Positions 32,589 through 43,156 of a stretch of DNA of 64,000 nucleotides are shown piece after piece. The position numbers and the translations under genes were made by a program. The notes beneath the pieces were generated by a model, which was given only the letters and a program-made list of their open reading frames with translations, ran no database searches and was not told where the DNA came from. The stretch is from an uncultured Eubacteriales bacterium (lineage in GTDB: Bacteria > Bacillota > Clostridia > Christensenellales > Aristaeellaceae): the NCBI GenBank assembly GCA_902801165.1, contig CADCHI010000031.1, positions 1 through 64,000 on the forward strand. Reading direction: 5' to 3'. Numbering within the stretch: the first letter of the stretch is position 1; each line of letters begins with the position of its first letter.

Positions 32589-35142
32589 TTATTCCTCGTC
32601 CGTCTCCGCATTCTCCGGGTCGGCGGTGTCGAGGTTGTCGATGTCGTCGATGGGGTCGGCGTCCTCGACGGGGCGTCCCTCATAGAGGGGCTCTTCCATG
32701 TCGAGGGAGTCGATGTCGTCCGGCTCCGTCTCCTCCTCGGCCTCGGCGCGGGCGACGCAGACCACCTTGCTGCCCTCCTCGACGCGCATCAGGCGCACGC
32801 CCTGGGTGTTGCGGCCCAGCGTGGAGATGGTGCCGATGGGCATGCGGATGACGGTGCCGTCGTCGGTGATCAGCAGGATGTCCTCCGCCTCGTCCGCCAG
32901 CAGCTGGCAGGTCAGCCGGCCGGTCTTGGCCGTCAGGTTCATGGCCTTGATGCCCTTGCCGCCGCGGCTCTGCACGCGGTACTCGTCGATCTCGGTCAGC
33001 TTGCCGTAGCCGTTCTCGGTGATGGAGAGCACCTTCATGTCCGGGAACACCGGGCACATGTCCACGACCTCGTCGCCGCGGTTCAGCTCGATGGACTTCA
33101 CGCCCATGGCGGCGCGCCCGATGGGCCGCATGTCGCTCTCCGGGAAGCGGATGGCCATGCCGTCGCGGGTGCCCAGCAGCACCTCGTAGCTGCCGTCGGT
33201 CAGCGCCACGCCGATCAGCTCGTCGTCCTCCCGCAGCACCAGGGCGATCAGGCCGCTCTTGCGCAGGTTGGTGAACTCCGAAAGCTCCGTGCGCTTGATC
33301 ACGCCGTTCTTCGTGGCCATGATCAGGTAGTGCCCGGCGACCTTCTCTGCCGGCACCGGCAGCAGCGCCTTCACCTTCTCGCCGGCGTCCAGCTGCAGCA
33401 GGTTCACGATGGCGGTGCCCCGCGCGGTGCGCCCGGCCTCGGGAATCTGGTAGCAGTTCAGCTGGTACACCCGGCCGCGGTTGGTGAAGAACATCAGCGT
33501 GTCGTGGGTGGAAACCACGTACATCTGCTCCACGAAGTCCTCCTCGCGGGTGGTGGCCCCGACCACGCCCTTGCCGCCGCGCTTCTGGGCGCGATAGGTG
33601 GACTTGGGCAGGCGCTTCACGTAGCCGTAGTGGGTCAGCGTGACCACCATGTCCTCCTCCTGGATGAGGTCGAGCATGTCGATCTCGCCCTCCAGCGCGG
33701 AGATCTCCGTGCGGCGCTCGTCGGCGTACTTGCGCTTGATCTCGCTGATCTCGTCCTTGATGATGCCCAGCACCATGCCCTCGTCGGCCAGCACCTGCTT
33801 GTAGTAGGCGATCAGCTTCTGGAGTTCTGCGTACTCGGCCTCAATCTTGTCGCGCTCCAAGCCGGTCAGGCGCTGCAGGCGCATGTCCAGGATGGCCTGG
33901 GCCTGGCGCTCGGACAGGCCGAAGCGGCTCATCAGGCCGTCACGGGCCTCCTGGGTGGTGCGGCTGCCGCGGATCAGGGCGATCACTTCGTCGATGTTGT
34001 CCAGCGCGATGATCAGGCCCTCCAGGATGTGGCTGCGGGCCTCGGCCTTGTTCAGGTCGTACTGGGTGCGCCGGCGGATGACGTCCGATCATCTGCCGCA
34101 GGCTGAGGATCTTCGGCGTGCCGTCCACCAGCGCCAGCATGATGGCCCCGAAGGTATCCTGCAGCTGGGTGTGCTTGTACAGCGTGTTCAGCACCACGTT
34201 GGCGTTCACGTCGCGCTTCAGCTCGATGACGATGCGCATGCCCTGGCGGTCAGACTCGTCGCGGATGTCGGAAATGCCCTCGACGGTCTTGTCGTGGACC
34301 ATCTCGGCGATCTTCTCGATCAGCTTGGCCTTGTTGACCATGTAGGGGATCTCGGTGACGACGATCCTCTGGCGGCCCTGGCTCATCTCCTCGATCTCGC
34401 TCTTGGCCCGCACGATGATGCGGCCCCGGCCCTCATGGTAGGCGTCATAGATGCCCCGCTTGCCCAGGATCACGCCGCCGGTGGGGAAATCCGGGCCCTT
34501 GACGAACTGCATCAGGTCGTCCACGGTGCAGTCCGGGTGGTCGATCATGTGCACCACGGCGTCGATCACCTCGCCCAGGTTGTGGGGCGGGATGTTCGTG
34601 GCCATGCCGACGGCGATGCCCGAGGAGCCGTTCACCAGCAGGTTCGGGAACCGGCAGGGCATCACGGCGGGCTGCATCAGGGTCTCGTCGAAGTTCGGAT
34701 AGAAGTCGACGGTCTCCTTCTCGATGTCCCGCACCATCTCCATGGACAGCTTCGAGAGCCTCGCCTCGGTGTAACGCATGGCGGCCGCGCCGTCGCCGTC
34801 CACCGAGCCGAAGTTGCCCTGGCCCTCCACCAGCGTGTAGCGGATGGAGAAGTCCTGCGCCAGGCGCACCATGGCGTCGTAGACCGAGCTGTCGCCGTGG
34901 GGGTGGTATTTACCCAAGACGTCGCCCACGATGCGGGCGCTCTTCCTGTAGGGCTTGTCGGGCGTGATGCCCATCTCGTTCATCGAGTACAGGATGCGGC
35001 GGTGCACCGGCTTCAGGCCGTCCCGCACGTCCGGCAAGGCGCGCGTCACTATGACAGCCATCGCGTAGGATATGAATGATTTCTTTAATTCGTCCTCGAT
35101 GTTGAGGGGTGTGAGTTTGCCGATGTTGAATTCGTCTGCCAA
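32589..35142 (-). CDS. gyrA: DNA gyrase subunit A, with a one-base frameshift
   Basis: Gyrase A cuts and rejoins DNA to introduce negative supercoils. The N-terminal part (35142 to about 34087) has [18 protein letters not shown], the quinolone region [18 protein letters not shown] and the active-site Tyr in [11 protein letters not shown]. After LRQMI the frame breaks: one extra C at 34085/34086 makes the frame that should read [11 protein letters not shown] run out. The correct continuation ([21 protein letters not shown] through the beta-pinwheel and acidic tail) lies in the next frame to 32589. Joined, it has about 850 residues, a normal length. Since gyrA is essential, a sequencing or assembly error is most likely. 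It follows gyrB and an inserted S23 gene. Confidence 0.93.
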
Positions 35143-35175
35143 TGTATGTTCCCTCCATTTCTTCAGGGGGTAAAA

Positions 35176-35640
35176 GAGGGAAAAGGGAAAAGGGGAAAGG
35201 GAAAAGGAATAGCCGGATGACGCTGATTATTGATTGCCCAATTTGGGGATGATTACATTCAGCATCCTTATGATTTCATTTGAAAGGCCAAGTGCTGTTG
35301 ACAATTGGCCTTCGGTCAGGTATTCCAGTCGGATACACAGCATAAGCTGTGTTTCCAGTTCATATACTGAACCGCGAGCAACAGCCAGAAATCTGGCGTA
35401 ATCCTTTGGCGTTGACCTGCCGTATCCTTCCGCAATATTCGATGGGATGGAGGCAGCCGCTCTCCGAATTTGATCGCCCAGCGCATAGAGTTCGTACTGA
35501 GGAAGCATGTTTGCGATCCCGTATGCCGCGACAGCCAATTCTATTGCGCGATTCCATACGATCAAATCCTTGTAATCCTCAACTCTATTGTCGCCCATAT
35601 TAGCTATTCCTTTTCCCTTTTCCCTATTCCCTTTTCCCTG
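35176..35640. mobile_element. Small element with 38-bp inverted repeats carrying an S23 gene
   Basis: The left arm (35176-35213) and the reverse complement of the right arm (35603-35640) share about 34 of 38 bases. Both consist of GGGAAAAGGG units ending GGGAAAAGGAATAGC and point inward. They enclose one four-helix-bundle gene and separate gyrB from gyrA. The same end sequence occurs again at 53648-53683, so it is a dispersed family in this genome. No transposase is present. Mobility is inferred from the repeats and the position inside an operon that is normally contiguous. Confidence 0.6.
35227..35598 (-). CDS. Four-helix-bundle protein (S23/IVP family)
   Basis: Protein of 123 residues of the 23S rRNA intervening-sequence-protein family (DYKDLIVWNRAIELAVAAYGIA, then QIRRAAASIPSNIAEGYGR and FLAVARGSVYELETQL). 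Such proteins form pentameric four-helix bundles, are related to Avd of diversity-generating retroelements, and have no settled function. The ATG at 35598 has AAAAGGAA about 8 bases upstream, and that site is part of the element's inverted repeat. It lies between gyrB and gyrA. Confidence 0.9.
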   Translation of the reverse strand: MGDNRVEDYKDLIVWNRAIELAVAAYGIANMLPQYELYALGDQIRRAAASIPSNIAEGYGRSTPKDYARFLAVARGSVYELETQLMLCIRLEYLTEGQLSTALGLSNEIIRMLNVIIPKLGNQ

Positions 35641-35647
35641 ATTCAAA

Positions 35648-37671
<2,024 letters not shown>

Positions 37672-37832
37672 TGCATGAACAGGTAAAGAATCGGCCGTAT
37701 TATACATTTAACGCGCCATTTCCCAAAGCGCCGGAATTTGTCCCCGTTTTCCTCTGCCCCGGTGCAAAAAAGCGCCCCACTTTGCCGCGGTCCGAGGGCT
37801 CGGCGGCACGCCCGAACCACCCTGCAGCGGCA

Positions 37833-37881
37833 TAAAAAGGCGACCCCGCGCGCCTTCGTCCCGGCGCATACGGGATCGCCT
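37833..37881 (-). terminator. Terminator of the alpha-L-fucosidase gene
   Basis: A long stem (AGGCGATCCCG/CGGGGTCGCCT with inner GCGCC/GGCGC) is followed on the minus strand by TTTTTATG. It lies 62 bases past the stop at 37943. The remaining bases from 37672 to 37832 show no gene. Confidence 0.8.
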
Positions 37882-37942
37882 GTCAGGGCCGGGGACCTCG
37901 TCGGTCTCCGGCCCCGGTGTCATATGGATATCTCCGGTTCGA

Positions 37943-39409
37943 TCAATCGATCGTCAGCCTGATCACCACGGGCATTTCGCCGGCGGGAGCCGCGTGCACA
38001 TGCAGGCCCTCCTCGTCCCGCGTCCAGGTCACAGGCGCCTCCTGGCCCAGCACGCTCACGTCCCGGACGATGCCGTGGAAGTTGGCCACCCGGGAGGCGT
38101 CCTGCACGGCCAGGCTGGTGATGTTGTATTCGCCCGTCTCGCTGCCCCTCAGGGCCGTCGCGTACAGCACGCCCTTCGCGGTGGTAAAGCGGAAATCCCG
38201 GCTGGTGAACGCCTTGCGGATGCCGTCGGCAAACTGGCCCTCGACGATCTGCGTCGGGCCCTCGCCGAACTTCCGCCAGGGCCGGCTGTCGTAGATCGCC
38301 TCGCCGTTCACCCGCATCCACGCGCCGATGGCCCGCAGGATGCCCTCGTCCTCCGGCGTGAAGGTGCCGTCCGGCTTTGGGCCCACGTTCAGCAGCAGGC
38401 AGCCGTTCTTGCTCACGATGTCCACCAGGTCGTGCACCAGCTCTTCGGGGGCCTTGTAGACGTTCTCGGTGGTGTAGCACCAGGAGTTCAGCGCGGCGGC
38501 GGTATCCGACTGCCAGTAATAGGGCTTGACGTCGGCGAACTGGCCCCGCTCCACGTCGGGCACGGCGCAGCCGAACTGGAAGGCATCGTGCTTGTAGGTG
38601 ATGAGCACGTCCTGGCCCCACTCCACCCCGCGGTTGTAGTAGTAGGCCGCCACCTTCTTCAGCCAGGGCTTCACGGCGCTGTGCTGGATCCACCAGTCGA
38701 AGTAGAGGATGCTCGGGTGGTAGCGGTCGATGATCTCGCAGGTGCGCTCCGCCCAGTCCTCCAGGAACTCCGCGGTGGGCGTGGGCTCGCTGAACAGGTC
38801 ATGGTGGTCGGCGGGCTCGGGCATGGCCGGCCAGTAGAAGTCGCCCCGGGCCATCGGCTCCCGGATGTCGCTCTCGAACTCGCGGCCGTGGCCCATGAAG
38901 AACCAGTGCTCCACGCGGTGGGAGGAGGCGCCCGTCACCATGCCCCGGGCGCGGCAGCTGGCGGTCAGCTCGCCCAGCACGTCCCGCTTCGGCCCCATCT
39001 CCCACGCGTTCCAGTGGGACAGGTCGCTGCGGTACATCTGGAAGCCGTCGTGATGCTCCGCCACGGGCACCACATACCGCGCGCCGGCGGCCTCGAAGAG
39101 CGCGGCCCAGGCGTCGGGATCGAACTTCTCGGCCTTGAACATGGGGATGTAGTCCTTGTAGCCGAACTGGGCGTGGGGGCCGTAGGTCTGCACGTGGTGC
39201 TCAAATTCCCGGGTGCCCTGGATGTACATGTTCCGGGAATACCACTCGTTGGCAAAGGCCGGCACACTGTACACGCCCCAGTGGAGGAAGATGCCGAACT
39301 TCAGCCGGTTGAACCACCGGGGCGGCTGGAATTCGGAGAGGGATTCCCAGCTGTCGGAATAGGGGCCCTGGGCGATCACCCGCTCGAGCCTGTCCAAAAA
39401 CGCGCTCAT
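37943..39409 (-). CDS. Alpha-L-fucosidase, GH29
   Basis: Glycoside hydrolase of 488 residues without a signal peptide, so probably cytoplasmic. It has the GH29 N-terminal pattern RFGIFLHWGVYSVPAF-like, EWYSRNMY, KFDPDAWAALFEAAGARYVVPVAEHHDGF, and the nucleophile region SILYFDWWIQ (Asp). LLLNVGPKPDGTF marks the end of the barrel. It removes alpha-L-fucose from glycans, consistent with a host-glycan or plant-glycan user. ATG 39409 follows GGAGGTG. No transporter genes are intact beside it; a truncated solute-binding gene lies upstream. Confidence 0.94.
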   Translation of the reverse strand: MSAFLDRLERVIAQGPYSDSWESLSEFQPPRWFNRLKFGIFLHWGVYSVPAFANEWYSRNMYIQGTREFEHHVQTYGPHAQFGYKDYIPMFKAEKFDPDAWAALFEAAGARYVVPVAEHHDGFQMYRSDLSHWNAWEMGPKRDVLGELTASCRARGMVTGASSHRVEHWFFMGHGREFESDIREPMARGDFYWPAMPEPADHHDLFSEPTPTAEFLEDWAERTCEIIDRYHPSILYFDWWIQHSAVKPWLKKVAAYYYNRGVEWGQDVLITYKHDAFQFGCAVPDVERGQFADVKPYYWQSDTAAALNSWCYTTENVYKAPEELVHDLVDIVSKNGCLLLNVGPKPDGTFTPEDEGILRAIGAWMRVNGEAIYDSRPWRKFGEGPTQIVEGQFADGIRKAFTSRDFRFTTAKGVLYATALRGSETGEYNITSLAVQDASRVANFHGIVRDVSVLGQEAPVTWTRDEEGLHVHAAPAGEMPVVIRLTID

Positions 39410-39480
39410 GACGCACCTCCTGAGTGTGATAATTCCTTTCTCCCATTATAAGCCAATCCCGGCGTCCGCACAAGTCCCAA

Positions 39481-39542
39481 TGATCGTCGACAAGCCTCTT
39501 CGAGACCCGCCGACCCGGAAAACGTTCCGTTTTCCCAATCAG
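39481..39542. repeat. REP-like double hairpin, copy A
   Basis: It contains CCCGCCGACCCGGAAAACGT followed by TCCGTTTTCC, giving a GGAAAAC/GTTTTCC hairpin and part of a GTCGGCG/CGCCGAC stem. It is the same family as 41083-41290 and 42126-42188. Confidence 0.6.
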
Positions 39543-39626
39543 GTGCAGACGAGCGCGCCCCCGCAGCCAAATGGCCGCGGGGCCGCGGGAGCGCCGACGA
39601 CGTCAGCGGTCCTCACATGGCGTCAA

Positions 39627-40895
39627 TCAGTCGTTGGCGTCCATGTAAGCGAAGCAGTTCTCGATGTCAGCCATCTTCTCAGCCACCACGTCGTCATAGC
39701 CGTAGCTCTTGCAGGTCTCGACCATGGTGTTCCAGTTGGCGTCGAACTCCTCGTCGCTCTCGGAGTAGACGCACTTCCAGCTGTACTCCTTCATCACCGG
39801 AGCGAACTGAGCGCGCTTCTGCTGGCCTTCCGCGGACAGGTCCGCCTTGCTGTAGGCGATGGCCGCGGGGCTCTGCACGGACACCTGGTTCTTCATGCGG
39901 TACAGCTCCACGCCGGAGGTGGCGCCGTCGGCATATTCCTCGGACCAGGCGATGGACAGCGGGGTGGCATAGTGCTCAGCGTAGCAGGGCCAGCCCTTGT
40001 AGGAGAAGGAGTAGTCCTTGCCCGGGATCATCTGCTCGAGCTTGATGGTCTCGTGGTTGAACCAGCTCTGGCCATCCTGATAGGTGCCGCCGCCGTACTC
40101 CGCGGGCATCTGGGTGTTGGCCGCATCCTCCATGCACTGCCAACCGAAGTCGGTCATCTCGGGGATGCCTTCCGCGTTGTAGTCCCAGGTCAGGCCCTTC
40201 GGACCGTAGTTCTGGATGAGCATGCCTTCCTCGGTGCACAGCCAGTCGATCAGCTCCAGAGCGCGCTCGGGATACTCGCAGTCGGCGCCGATGGCCCACA
40301 TGCGGTTGGAGCCGGACTTGGACAGGGTCTGCATGGCAGGCGCGGAATCCTCGATCAGGAAGGTAGTGAAGCCGTTCTTGTTGGCGGCCTTCTCGGCGCT
40401 GTTGTAGTTGCCGATGATCCAGCCCCACATGCACACCAGGTAGCGGCCCGCAGACAGCTTGGTGTTGTAGGTGTCGAAGTTCTGGGAAGAGGACTCGGGA
40501 TCAAACAGGCCGTCGCGGTACAGCTGGTTGTTCACCTTCAGCGCGCGATAGTACAGGCTGCCGTCCTCGAGGGGGTTTACCACGTCGCGGGTGGCGTAGT
40601 TCACGCCCAGGAAGTCGTACTCCTGATAGCCGTAATAGGTCATCAGGTCCCAGGTGAACTTCATGACGCAGTCCTCCCAATCCGGGAAGCCGCCGTAGGC
40701 GTACACCTTTTCGCCGTTCTCGGTCTCGGGCACGGCGTCCGTGGGCAGGCAGCCCGCGCCGCGCGTCGCTATCTGCCAAGGCGTGACCGCCGCTGGGAAC
40801 AGCGCCGCGGTCTCCTCGCCCAGCTGGCTGTGTACATACAATTTCAGCCCGGGCAGGAAGAGCGCCGCCACGGCGGCCAGCGCAATCAACAGCAA
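39627..40895 (-). pseudogene. 5'-truncated extracellular solute-binding protein gene
   Basis: From about 40750 to 39627 the frame encodes the C-terminal two thirds of a sugar-type ABC solute-binding protein. Examples are YGGFPDWEDCVMKFTWDLM, SLYYRALKVNNQLYRDGLFD and ECEYPERALELIDWLCTEEG-like sequence. The usual signal, lipobox and first lobe (about 200 residues) are missing. Instead the first about 45 codons (TTG start, LLIALAAVAALFLPGLKLY, then FPAAVTPWQIAT) look like the hydrophobic N-terminus of an unrelated membrane protein, joined near ATRGAG. No permease or ATPase genes adjoin. I call it a fusion remnant, probably not a working binding protein. Confidence 0.7.
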
Positions 40896-41053
40896 ATCCC
40901 ATTTTTCGTAATTTTATACACGTTTTCGATCAAATAATGGAGTCGAAGCCGGCAAAAAGGCCGCGCAGGTTTTCCGCGAAGCGGGTTTATTCAACCATTC
41001 CACGCCTATATTGCATTTTTATCCGTCAATAAGAAATCATTTTGCATTGTTGC

Positions 41054-41082
41054 TTGCACATTATTTGTTTTTATGGTATAAT
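41054..41082 (+). promoter_or_regulatory. Promoter of the orphan response regulator
   Basis: TTGCAC (41054-41059), 17 bases, TATAAT (41077-41082) with upstream TGG. It implies a leader of about 315 nt made mostly of 83-bp repeats. Confidence 0.6.
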
Positions 41083-41290
41083 GATTAGGAAAACCGAAGG
41101 TTTTCCGGGTCGGCGGGCAAGAGAGCAAAGCGAATTGCGCAGCACGCCGACAATCATGGTATGATGATTAGGAAAACCGAAGGTTTTCCGGGTCGGCGGG
41201 CAAGAGAGCGAAGCGAATCGCGCGGCACGCCGACAATCACGGTATGATGATTAGGAAAACCGAAGGTTTTCCGGGTCGGCGGGCAAATAT
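41075..41290 (+). repeat. 83-bp tandem repeats with two hairpins each
   Basis: Units begin at 41075, 41158 and 41241 (third partial), exactly 83 bp apart. Each carries a -10-like GGTATAATGATTAGG or GGTATGATGATTAGG, then a GGAAAACC-GAA-GGTTTTCC hairpin (41088-41106 and equivalents), then GTCGGCG paired with a later CGCCGAC. No coding potential is seen from 40896 to 41403 apart from this promoter and leader. Confidence 0.85.
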
Positions 41291-41403
41291 TTACAGCGCG
41301 CCGGCAATTTGCATGATTCAGTCACCCGGCCCCCATGCGCACCTGCGCAGCCGCCCGTTCCCCGCCGCCGCGGGGACTCCCGACGACGAAGGAGGCGTTA
41401 CCA

Positions 41404-42090
41404 ATGCAAAAGCCCTTGATCCTCTGTGTGGACGACGAACCCAACATCCTCGACCTGCTCACCTTCAACCTGGAAATGTCCGGCTATGAGACCATTTCCT
41501 CCCGCTACGGCAAGGACGCCATCTCCCTGGCCGCCGAGGCGGCGCCCTCCCTCGTCATACTGGACCTGGGTCTGCCGGACGCCAGCGGCCTGGACGTGCT
41601 GAAGGCCCTGAGGGCCTCCCCCGTCACCCTCGACATCCCGGTGATCGTGCTCACGGCCTCCGATTCGGAGGTGGACACCGTGCTCGCCTTCGAGCTCGGC
41701 GCGGACGACTACGTCAAGAAGCCCTTCGGCGTGCGGGAGCTGCTCGCCCGGGTGAAGGCCGTGCTGCGCCGATCCGGCGACGCCAGCGCCAGCGACATCA
41801 TTCGCGTCGGCCCCCTCACCATCGACAGCGGCAACTACGAGGTTTTCCGCAAGGACAGCAAGCTCTCCCTGACGCTGAAGGAGTACGAGCTGCTGAAGCT
41901 GCTGGCCTCCACGCCCGGCAAGGTGCTGACCCGGGACTTCCTGCTGGACCGCATCTGGGGCTATGAATTCTACGGCGAGACCCGCACCGTGGACGTCCAC
42001 ATCCGCCACATCCGCGCCAAGCTGGGCGACGACGCCAACCTGATCGAAACCGTGCGCGGCGTGGGCTACAAGATGAGGGCCACCGCGTGA
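41404..42090 (+). CDS. OmpR/PhoB-family response regulator (orphan)
   Basis: Regulator of 228 residues. The receiver has CVDDEPN, phosphoacceptor Asp in VILDLGLPDASG and YVKKPFG. The winged-helix output ends in NLIETVRGVGYKMR. It is close to PhoB/YycF-type proteins. GGAGG lies 9 bases before ATG 41404. No histidine kinase gene is adjacent: downstream are a REP-like hairpin and a MITE-like element, so a partner kinase may have been lost or lies elsewhere. The unusual repeat-filled leader suggests post-transcriptional influence. Confidence 0.93.
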   Translation: MQKPLILCVDDEPNILDLLTFNLEMSGYETISSRYGKDAISLAAEAAPSLVILDLGLPDASGLDVLKALRASPVTLDIPVIVLTASDSEVDTVLAFELGADDYVKKPFGVRELLARVKAVLRRSGDASASDIIRVGPLTIDSGNYEVFRKDSKLSLTLKEYELLKLLASTPGKVLTRDFLLDRIWGYEFYGETRTVDVHIRHIRAKLGDDANLIETVRGVGYKMRATA

Positions 42091-42125
42091 GGGCTTCGTC
42101 GAAACCACGGCTCATCAAAACCTAT

Positions 42126-42188
42126 CGTATAATGATTGTCGGCGTGTTCCTGCAGAACCCGCCGACCCGGAAAACGTTCCGTTTTCCT
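42126..42188. repeat. REP-like double hairpin, copy B
   Basis: GATTGTCGGCG pairs with CGCCGAC, and GGAAAAC with GTTTTCC. It is the reverse complement of the core of the 83-bp repeats at 41075. It abuts the MITE-like element. Confidence 0.6.
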
Positions 42189-42351
42189 AGAGTGTGTTAC
42201 TAAAGTCGAGGATGTGCAGTTTCGAGTGCATCGGGCTGCAGTTCAAGGCGATTTTCCGAAGGTTTGCTGGTGGCAAATCAAGGGAAATCAACGCAGAAAT
42301 GCAGTTCGAGGTGCCGAAAATGCATGTTCGGGATTTTAGAAACACACTCTA
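42188..42351. mobile_element. MITE-like element, copy 2 (164 bp)
   Basis: The terminal inverted repeats TAGAGTGTGTTACTAAA and TTTAGAAACACACTCTA differ at one base. The interior shares GTTTCGAGTG, AAGGCGATTTTCCG and ATCAACGCAGAAATGCAGT with copy 1 at 13335-13527 but lacks its internal duplication. No ORF. Confidence 0.75.
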
Positions 42352-42372
42352 ATCATGTACAATTCCAAAAAA

Positions 42373-42407
42373 ACAGAGCGGACCATCCCGGTCGCTCTGT
42401 TTTTTTG
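42373..42407. terminator. Bidirectional terminator
   Basis: ACAGAGCG-GACC pairs with GGTCGCTCTGT, with seven A before and seven T after. It separates the response regulator unit from the convergent S24-like regulator gene. Confidence 0.8.
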
Positions 42408-42424
42408 TTCTGTTCAACCCCGAT

Positions 42425-43126
42425 TTACAGCCGGCGCTCCAGCTTCACGCAGCGGCCCAGCACCTTCACATCGATGATCGTGCCCACCTGCGCGGTAAAT
42501 TCGTGGTCAAAGGCCTGCATCTGGATGCGGCCCCCGTCCAGCTTCAACAGCTTGCGCACCATGCGCTGCCCCTGGTACTCCACCAGCATCAGCTGGCCGT
42601 CCTCGGCCTTGGAGGCCGGCACCACCAGCAGCAGGTCCCCCGCGTGAACGCGGAAGCCCCGCAGCGCGTCGTCCGGGCAGCGGTAATACAGCACCTTGTC
42701 CGGCGCGCCGCCCTCGATCCTGCCGTTCACGATGGGGGTCAGCACGTGATCGATCACCAGCCCGTCCGGCGACATCACCGGCACGCGCTTCACGACGCCG
42801 CTCAGCGCGTCCAGCCAGGCGTCCGAAGAGGCCTCGGCGGCCTGCTTCGCGGCCTGCTCCTGCTCCTCCACGGGCAGTACGTAGGCCCGGGGCTTGGGAC
42901 GCAGCTTCACCGGCGGCTCGGAGGCCACCTCCAGCTCCGTGGACACGGGGTTGGCCACGCCCAGCACCTTCAATATGCGCTGGGCTTGGTCGTCGGAGAC
43001 GATCTTCCGCCCCGATTCCACGTCCTTGATGTAGTTCTCCGCCAGGCCGCACTTCTTGCCCAGCGCCTTTTCCGTCATCTTCGCCTTCAGGCGGGCGCTT
43101 CTGATGGTATCGCCCAATCGGCTCAT
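42425..43126 (-). CDS. HTH regulator with S24/LexA-like C-terminal domain
   Basis: Protein of 233 residues: an N-terminal XRE-type helix-turn-helix (about 1-60, MTEKALGKKCGLAENYIKDVESG), a linker, and a LexA/CI-type beta domain (about 120-230, VHAGDLLLVVPASKAEDGQLMLVEYQG). The usual self-cleavage serine (in a GxSM or DDSM motif) reads DDAL, and the lysine position reads MVRKLL. Autoproteolysis is therefore doubtful and it may act as a non-cleaving sensor. The ATG at 43126 has GGAGGACAAT upstream. The L,D-transpeptidase gene ends 31 bases downstream on the same side. Confidence 0.82.
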   Translation of the reverse strand: MSRLGDTIRSARLKAKMTEKALGKKCGLAENYIKDVESGRKIVSDDQAQRILKVLGVANPVSTELEVASEPPVKLRPKPRAYVLPVEEQEQAAKQAAEASSDAWLDALSGVVKRVPVMSPDGLVIDHVLTPIVNGRIEGGAPDKVLYYRCPDDALRGFRVHAGDLLLVVPASKAEDGQLMLVEYQGQRMVRKLLKLDGGRIQMQAFDHEFTAQVGTIIDVKVLGRCVKLERRL

Positions 43127-43156
43127 TGCATTGTCCTCCAGGGTAATTTGATCTCG

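Noticed and set aside
31831-32685. Overlapping open frames on both strands with repeated peptides (for example LCLSASFVDCI and CNPRRTR)
   Set aside because: They are translations of the CRISPR repeat, whose period of about 67 bases cycles the frames; no ribosome binding sites are present.
35227-35598. Diversity-generating retroelement, suggested by the Avd-like S23 protein
   Set aside because: No reverse transcriptase, template repeat or variable repeat is visible nearby.
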